From NCBI RefSeq assembly GCF_015706575.1, contig NW_024037063.1, forward strand, positions 11,718,927 through 11,782,926: a DNA stretch of 64,000 bases, given 5' to 3'. This DNA comes from Patiria miniata. Lineage: Eukaryota; Echinodermata; Asteroidea; Valvatida; Asterinidae. A program made the translations under genes and the position numbers. The notes under the pieces were generated by a model that was not told where the DNA came from, made no database searches, and saw only the letters and a program-made list of their open reading frames with translations. Shown piece by piece: positions 50,401 through 59,400 of this stretch. Every line of letters begins with the position of its first letter. The stretch's first letter is position 1.

Positions 50401-53400
50401 CAAATCAGATTTCCATATATTTGATAAAAACGGACATGGTTATGACATATTTGTACCAAAAGGGTGGTATTTAAAAATCGGAAGACCTCAGGTAAACAAA
50501 GTGCGTTTGGTCTGACATGGAATGACCCCTAGGCTTTAATCCTTTATGGGACTCAATTCAGGCTAGCTGCGACAAGTTCACTCTCACTTGTTTATCTAAT
50601 TGATGTAAAGAGTGTGGAGTAATCAGCACGCATGTGCAGCTCATGTTAACCGGCATCAACAAAGTTATCAATGAAGACAGTATTCAGCCATTAATTGCGT
50701 GAGGGATGCATTGATAGATGATTTGTCCAGATGCAGAGAGAACAACGTTAATGGATCTTCCATGAAGGCAGCTTTGCAGCCAGGTTAGCAGCCGTCCAGA
50801 TATCCCCATTGCATCTCAGATTGGCACAGGGTCCATTATGCCAGACTTATTAAATGTTTCTTTGACGTTCAGGACAACGACATGTACATCAACATTCTTA
50901 TCCATGTAGGTTTTCCACGTCTGGGAAAGGATGGCGCCAAACTTCCTGTGTGCATGAAGGCGGTTCCAAAGCAGGTAACTTTGCAGTTGTTTATGGACTG
51001 CTGCTTTTATTACCTTGCTGGTGATGTTTAGCAGGAATATTGGGCGGTGATTAGAAGGATCAGCTCTTGAATCTCTCTTGTGTACTCTTGTGTACAATGG
51101 CTGTCCTCCATGGGTGCGTCTGCACAGCGGACTAACCACTTGTGCGCTGAATTCCTTCAAGCGCCTGGTTGGAGTCTGGTCAGGACCGGATGCTTTGTCT
51201 GGTTCAAGTTGCTATATCATCCTTCGGATGTCCTTGGACTTGAAAATTTTCTCAAGTTTATTGGTGTTGGTAAAAAACTGACTGGCTTCTACAAGTTGAT
51301 CATCAGTATTTGATAGTCGGCACCTTTGTACAAATGCCTGGCAGAAAACATCAGTTTTGACCCTAGTTGTTGTGTATGCAACTCCATTGTTTTCGATGAC
51401 AGGAATATCAGAGTGACCGTTCTTCGATGGAGGGAGAGAGAGAGAGAGAGACTTTACTGTGCTCCATTATTTCTTGCTGCTGATATCATTGTCAGTTTAT
51501 CTGTTCTTAACTTGATGTCACAGGTTTTTTGTCTTGACTCTGTGTCTGATTATATGTTCGTCTTGTTGTGTAGCCTAAATCTCTGCATATTTTCAGGGGT
51601 GTAGCATATATTTAGCTGAAAGTAAGTGTAAACCTTTTTTTCTTCCTAAACGGGATATAAGCCTAATTCACTTCAAGAGCCATTATAAAATAGTATGTCA
51701 GAAACATTAACGTTCTGTATCGGCCAAACAACTGGCATATTTAACCTGTTGACGTATCATGTCTTTCTTTAAAACAATGCCAAACTTATCCTTTATTTTT
51801 AAGTTTCAAGTCGAATCATATTTTGCTGATTGATCAAGCCCTTTTGTTTGTTGGTAAATGCCCAATCAAGTGTAGTCGTCATTAAGTCATCATTATCGTT
51901 TTCGTTTAACAAAAATTCAGTTGGACCGCCAACCGGAATGGAACCAACACTAGACCCAACCACCACGACAGGGATAGCGACAACTACAGATCTTACAACC
52001 GAACCAGATATAACATCGAAACCTACGACGACTCAGCAAACAACTTCTCTTGAACCAACAACCACGATGGAACCAACACTGGACCCAACCACCACGACAG
52101 AGATAGTGACAACTACAGATCTTACAACCGAACCAGATATAACATCGAAACCTACGACGACTCAGCAAACAACTTCTCTTGAACCAACAACCACGATGGA
52201 ACCAACACTGGACCCAACCACCACGACAGAGATAGTGACAACTACAGATCTTACAACCGAACCAGATATAACATCGAAACCTACGACGACTCAGCAAACA
52301 ACTTCTCTTAAACCACCAACCACAATGGAACCAACACTAGACCCAACCACCACGGCGGAATTAGATTCTATCACTACAGAGGAATCGTCATCTACTGCCA
52401 GGCAGACAACCCTACTGGAGGTAATTACAACCTTGACGCAAACAACCATACAAGGACCAAGAACCTCATCCGCGCTTACTGGCACACGAGAACCAACATC
52501 AACATCACAACAAACAACGGCAACAGAAATAGGTAAGCATACAGTGTTTTTTTCTCTGTAGTTTATCAGCTTAGAATTTATGTTTCGAAATCGCGGTCTT
52601 AAAAATCGAGACAGATCTGTCGTACCTGTACGATTGCACATGCAGTAAACCCAGAAAACGTATTGTCCATTTCCTGCATTAAAACGGCAACATGGCCAGA
52701 CTTGAGATGCCAAGATGTATGACGGTGTGAGCGCAAAGACCCTTAAGGGTGTCTCTTTAGTCTATGGCGTTGCGACCATAAACCAGAAACATGTTTGATC
52801 GACGAAGTACAACACAGTGCGACGCTATACGATCTTTGCGCGGAACCTGAGTCCTCAAAACGCTTATTCCCATACACGAAACAACCTACACGAATACAAC
52901 ATCTACATTGTGGTCATTATTAACAGATTAGCGTAAGGTGCGTGTGACGCCAGAGGCTTGACAATTAGTAGGTCTGCTAATTATAATGTTAAACGTTTAA
53001 ATTTGATTTTTTTTGTCGCATGTGCCAACGCTACAAGGCATGCCCCGTGTGGCTAAAAGACGGGTTTGTCATACACGGCAGGAAATAAACGAACTGAAAA
53101 GAACAAACGGCGAAGAAAAAAAAACAGATTAGACAAATTGAACTACCAGCAATGATGCAAGGCGAATATAACCTTGATTTTAATTAAGAGAAATTAAAGT
53201 GCATAAAGTCGAATTGTTACCCAACGTGAATCAAAATCACAATAACAATTCAGATAATTTAAGCCGATTATTACGTCAATGAAGAATGAGCGACTGCCCG
53301 GTGAGTAAAGAGCACAAAGGCTAGGTTGCTCTGACAGTCGAGGATTTCGTGACGTACGGCGTCACGTCGTACTTTCGACAAAATGAATTTTTGACTGTCG

Positions 53401-56400
53401 AATTTGTATTTTTGAAGGTCTAACGTAAGATCTGATGATTGGAATGAATTTCCAATCGAACATGCTTCTTTTCAAACTAAATGCAATCTTTTGACTTCAA
53501 TTCTGTCAGCACAAACATATGAAGACCCAAAGTGTTGAGGGGGCGGCCCTATCCAAACAACCCTGTCCAAGTAGCTTCAGAGGATTTAATTAAACATCCG
53601 TCTTTGGATCGGCTGGCGCGATCCAGGAATGTGAATTGTTATTTACACCTGACGTTTTCTTAACATATTTTTTTCAATGATTGTCTTTTCCAAGTTGAAG
53701 CAGGAAACGGCGGCACTATAGCCATTGTCATCATTGTTTGTGGGACTACACTCCTCTTCATTGTCGTCGCCTCACTCGTGTACTCCGCCGTCTTCAATGC
53801 TTCCCAGATGAGGCTTGCAGCGAATCGGGAAGCAGCCATGGAGAGCAGACTTAGGAGCAACGGCCGATATACTGAGGTGAACCTTCCTAAACCTTCCTAT
53901 TTGGCGAATTGAGCACTTGACATACATCATATTGTGCACATGTATTGTGCACATATTGTGCACCGTGTATCACATCATTCTCATGCACAGATTGCAATAA
54001 AGACTGTGGAATTTAACGTGTATTTTCATTTAGATTTTTTGAAAACGTGCGCTTTCATACAGATTGTTTCTTGGCTCTAAATACATTGTGGACATGTATT
54101 TCAACTCTTGTACGAAATTTTACGTTAATTTAAACTTTAGACTGGAAAGCCCTCCAATAGATAAGAATGTCGGTTGAAACAGATAACTACCGTTTTTACT
54201 CAACACATTGCCTTTCCCCTGTTTGAAAGGCTCGAATTGTTTTATACACTTGAAAACTACTGTATTGAAGGGAAATAACCTTAAAATTGGTAATACTGTC
54301 GAAGTTTGATTCAAATGAAAACAAAATGCAGCTTTTTCATTTTTTATCCAAATTTGAACAAAGGAATGACCGGATTGCAGTTTTAAACTGCAGCCTCCTG
54401 ATTGCTCTTCCGACGCCCTACCACCTGACGTATCGCCCTTCAAACTGACTTATCAAACCCTTCGTTGGCATTTCCCTTGTGGACTATATCTTTGTTCAAG
54501 GGACGTTGGTCAGAAGCCATAACCCTGGATATGCCATGGTTCCACGTTATTGACAAAATCACCATGCCAGAAAAAATTAACAATGCTGCAAACCTGGGAA
54601 ATAGCAAACGAGGATAATATAATGTGATGCGATCAAGCTAAATGAGTCGTTGTTGACCTTGGTAATTTTTCTCTTCATATTTTAAAAGAGCACAATCTCA
54701 GCATTACTGCTGTGAAAACTGCATGCTGGTAACCAGTTAGTAACAAATTATGCAAGTCGGAACACCAAAGAGATGTGATGAAGTGATGTGATGAAGTGGT
54801 CCTATTTTGGCCTGAATCTCCAAATGAAAGTTCTCTACAGACGACTCATTTAGCTTGATCGCATCACATTATGTTCTAATAAACCGCAAAAGGAAAACTG
54901 ACAAATTTTACATTAACATAGGATTGGACAGCTCAGTTGAGTTTACAATATCGATAGTGACTGTTTTCTTTACTTTCATTGATTTTTTTTTGATTTCCTC
55001 TCTTCATCAGGATATAGAACTAGTAGATCTTCGAGACAATTTCACAACCCCGTACATCGTTCGTAGCCCCCTTCCGGTAAGATTAAAATCTGAATGTAAA
55101 ATCGTTTGTGAAAATGTTGAAAATGACCTCCGTAAGTGTTCAGTTTAGCGGCTCCCTTGTCAGCTCTTATCATCACCATGCGTCGAGTTTGATCTTGAAC
55201 ATGATTCAAACACCCTATCTGTTTAATATTAACGGGGGGGGGGGTCTTTTTCGATATTTCTGTCTATTTGTTGGCTTTTTCGCAATTCAGCGAAAAAGCC
55301 TTTTTTTTTTCTTTCTTCTGTTTGATTCACGCAAACCCCCTTAGACTTTGTACACGATTTTAGTACACGCCACTTTTGGCATTGAACCTTGTCATACATC
55401 ATTCAAACTAGGCATATGCATTGTCCTTATAGCAAAGTTGTGTCCCGCAGAGTGACGTCATGATTACGTCATCAGGGGTCACGTGACGTCATATTTTGAA
55501 GTCCTATATCTACAGAACTGTAAGTCCGATTGGGTTGAAGCTTGGCATGTGGGTAAACCGGGATGTGATACAGATTTTTGAAAATGAGGTGACGTCATGA
55601 TGACGGCATCATGCGATTATATGAATATTTGAATTTTTGGACCTTTCAGCCATATCTCTCAAACGCAACATGCAAAATTCAAAATTCTTTTTGTATTAGA
55701 TTTATTAGGTAATAAGTATCGGCATAGCATTTTGAAAAATGTGTGACGACATCATGACATCATCACAAAAGCGATTTTTCAAAACACATTCCGATCGTGA
55801 TGAAACCTAATGGGTACGTAGATAATGGTACTTGTATGCAGAATCCGAAGTGACGTCACGATGACGTCATCATTTGATTTTTTAATGATTTTTTTAAACA
55901 TAGTATAATTTTATTCTGCATCCAAAATTGCACAGTTCCTTCCATTGTATTGACTTTAAACGTGCTTCAAACCAAGACAACAATGACAAAATGTGCATCG
56001 AGGATGGTTTTCAAGATGACGTCATCGCAGTGACAATGTTATCACCTGCGAATGTTCACCTCCGGGTTATTCTTTCATCAACATTCCCTGTGGAGGTGCT
56101 GACTTCCATGGAGGCATTGGTGTGATTTATAAAACCCAATTGAATCTCAAGATCGTGCCTGGACCAATTACTACAACCACTTTTGAGCATGTCGTGCTGA
56201 CGGATCAAACAAACCTAATGTTGTTTGTCGTCATATACAGACCTCCACCATCACAGTCCAACATGTTTAAATCTTCAGATTTCCTGACTGAATTTGACAA
56301 CTTTGTTAATGAAATTGCCATCATTCCTGGCAAGCTTCTCATGCTTGGCGATTTTAACGTCCATATTGATGAGCCAACAAAATCTGAGTCTTCAAAATTC

Positions 56401-59400
56401 CTCGCTACACTCGCAAGTGCAGACCTTCACCAATTTGTGTCGGGCCCCACCCATAAATATGGCCACACGTTGGACCTGGTCATTGATCATCTGGAAGCAA
56501 GTTGGTCCAAAACTGTTCTGTGCACGAGAACCTGATGTCCGATCACCATGCAGTGCACTTTCAAATTAACCGTACTAAACCGGATGCACAGATGATACAC
56601 TCTGAAATGCGTAACTTTAGCGATATTGATACCGACGCGCTTTCCTGCGATTTCAAGGAGAGACTCGAGCCTCTACTTGAACTTAGAAATGTCGATGATC
56701 AGTTTCATTTCTATAATGAAACTATTCGACAGATCCTCCACGAGCATTGCCCCGTCAGACAACTCGACCGTGCTGTACGGCCAAAATCCCCCTGGTACAA
56801 CCGCAACATCCATGGAGCAAGGGGCGTCAGGCGTCGACTGGAGCGGAGGTGGCGGAAAAGCAAACTTGACAGTGATCGCGATGCCTACTTGGCGCAACTG
56901 TCTTTGCTCTCCGAACTTATCCAGTCAGCCAAGGCGTCGTACTTTAAAGATAAACTAACCAATTGCAATGTCAAAGATATCTACCGGACCATTCAAAAAC
57001 TCCTTAACAATAGTTCCACTAAGTTCCCTACTGGTCATTCTAAGAGGATTATTTGTGATCGCTTTGCCCTGTGTTTCAGTGATAAAGTTGTTCAGATCAG
57101 ACGTGGCCTTGATAGTAACATTCAATCAGTCCCCATGCATACCATTCCTGGCCATGTTTCTAATGTTATCACCCATCCACTCTCTGAATTTGAATGTGTT
57201 GACGAACAGGAAATTATCAAATTCGTCACTGGTTCCTCTAACAAATCCTGTTCTCTTGATTCAATGCCTACTTGGCTGCTTAAAGCAAATGTCCATGTTC
57301 TTGCGCCATTCATAAAACATATGATTAACTCTTCCTTTTCCACAGGTACCTTACCGCATGACTTGTCTCAGGCTATTGTCACCCCCATACTCAAAAAAAC
57401 CTTATCTGGATGTAGACGAGCTAAAGAATTACAGTCCAGTATCCAATATTCCTTTTTTTATCCAAACTCATGGAGAGAATTGTATTAAATCGTGTCAATG
57501 ACCATGTCAACGACAATTCCCTACATCAACCTTTTCAATCTGCCTATAAGAGCACCCACAGTACTGAGACAGGTTTATTGCGGGTGAAAAATGACATGAT
57601 GCGTGCCATCGACAACAAGATGGCGGTTCTACTTGTCATGTTAGATCTTTCGTCCGCTTTTGACACCATCGACCACAATCTGTTATTAGCGAGACTTAAA
57701 CATCTTTTGGTCTCCATGGGTTAGCTCTGAATTGGTTCCACAACTACCTTGGAGGACGCCAAAATCGTGTACGTGTTGCTGGGGTGCTTTCGGATGAACA
57801 GCCTGTAGATTTTGGCGTTCCCCAGGGTTCAGTTGTTGGGCCTACACTCTTTACTTTCTACACCAAACCGGTTTCTGACATCATTGAGAATCATCATCTG
57901 AACTATCACATTTAATGCTGATGATACACAGATTTATACCAATTTCAATCCATCTATCTCTGGAGATTCTAAATTAGCTCTTGACAAACTATCAGCATGT
58001 ATCACTGACATCAAATTCTGGATGTGTGCAAACAAACTTCAGCTTAATGATGATAAAACAGAATTTTTTATTGCCGCTTCTCCCCGTAGCATCAATTCTC
58101 TCTCTGCCCTGACACTTCAAGTAGGATCTACCACTATCAAACCTTCACCTTTCATCAAAAACCTTGGTGTGGTTTTTTACTCTACTATGTCTATGTCACA
58201 ACATGTCACAACAATATGCAGATCTGTCAACTTTCATCTACGCAATATAAATCGTATTCGGAAGTTCATCGATCAGAACACTTGTCACCATGCAGTACGT
58301 TCGCTAATCACATCTCGCCTTGACTACTGCAATTCTCTTTTATACGGCATAAGTCAAGGAGACAGAAACGGTTACAAAAACTTCAGAACCGTGCAGCCAG
58401 ACTCATTCTCTGTGTAGGCCGCTCTACTGAGGCCTCACCGCTCCTGCATCAACTACATTGGCTGCCGATTGAATCACGTATTCTTTTCAAATTAATTATA
58501 TAAGTTTACAAAACACAACACTGTCTGGCTCCTTCCTACCTGACCGATTTACTGTCTTTGTATCAATCAGGTAGGGCGGGGTTTAGGTCTTCAACAGACA
58601 CTTCCCGATTACATGTTCCTATTAACACTAAAACCACAGGTGACAAAGCTTTCTCGATTGCTGGCCCCAGGGAGTGGAACAAGATCCCTCAACACATCCG
58701 ACTTGCATCTTCAATCATCACCTTCAAGAAATCTCTCAAAACACATCTGTTTCTTTAATCAATTCACCTTCATTTTTACCTGTCATTATCTCCTGGTTCC
58801 CTTGAGTTATTCTTAAATTAATTTGTTTGTTGTTTTTGTTTGTTTTTTTGCCTTGTTTATTTGTAGATTGTATTTTTGTAGTTTTGTACTGCGCTTTGAT
58901 CTTTGTTAAAAGCGATTTATAAATGCTCCATTTATTATAGTGCATGTGACGTCATGTGACAAAGCTTTTTTTTAACTCCCATAGACAATGTACAGGATTT
59001 TTTTACACGCCACTTTTGGCATTGAACTTTGTCATACATTATTCAAATTAAGCATATGCATTGTCCTTATGGCAAAGTTGTGTCCCAAAGGGTGACGTCT
59101 TAATTACGAAATCATGGGTCACGTGACGTCATCACAAACGTGCATATGTTGAACCCCTATATCTACAGAACGGTAAGTCTGATATGTTTGAAACACGGTA
59201 TGTAAGTAGGCCGGGAAGTGTTATAGGTACAAATTGAGGTGACGTCATGATGACGTCATCATGCAATTTAACATGATTTTTTTTTAATTTTGGCACTTTT
59301 AAGCCATATTTCATGAACGCAACATGCAAAATTCAAAATTCTTTATGTATTTGGTTTGTTAGGTAATAGGTATCTTAACAAATTTTTTAAAAGTGTGTGA

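Larger units (their letters stand above)
56031..58940 (+). mobile_element. CR1/L2-type non-LTR retrotransposon F, 5'-truncated
   Basis: Begins within the endonuclease and ends with TTATAAATGCTCCATTTATT, the kind of 3' end typical of this group. The insertion point is fixed by comparison with the uninterrupted neighbouring repeat copy at 59680-59720. Confidence 0.88.

Noticed and set aside
51950..52297. Cys/Arg-rich repeated protein on the minus strand
   Set aside because: Antisense shadow of the Thr-rich stalk exon repeats.
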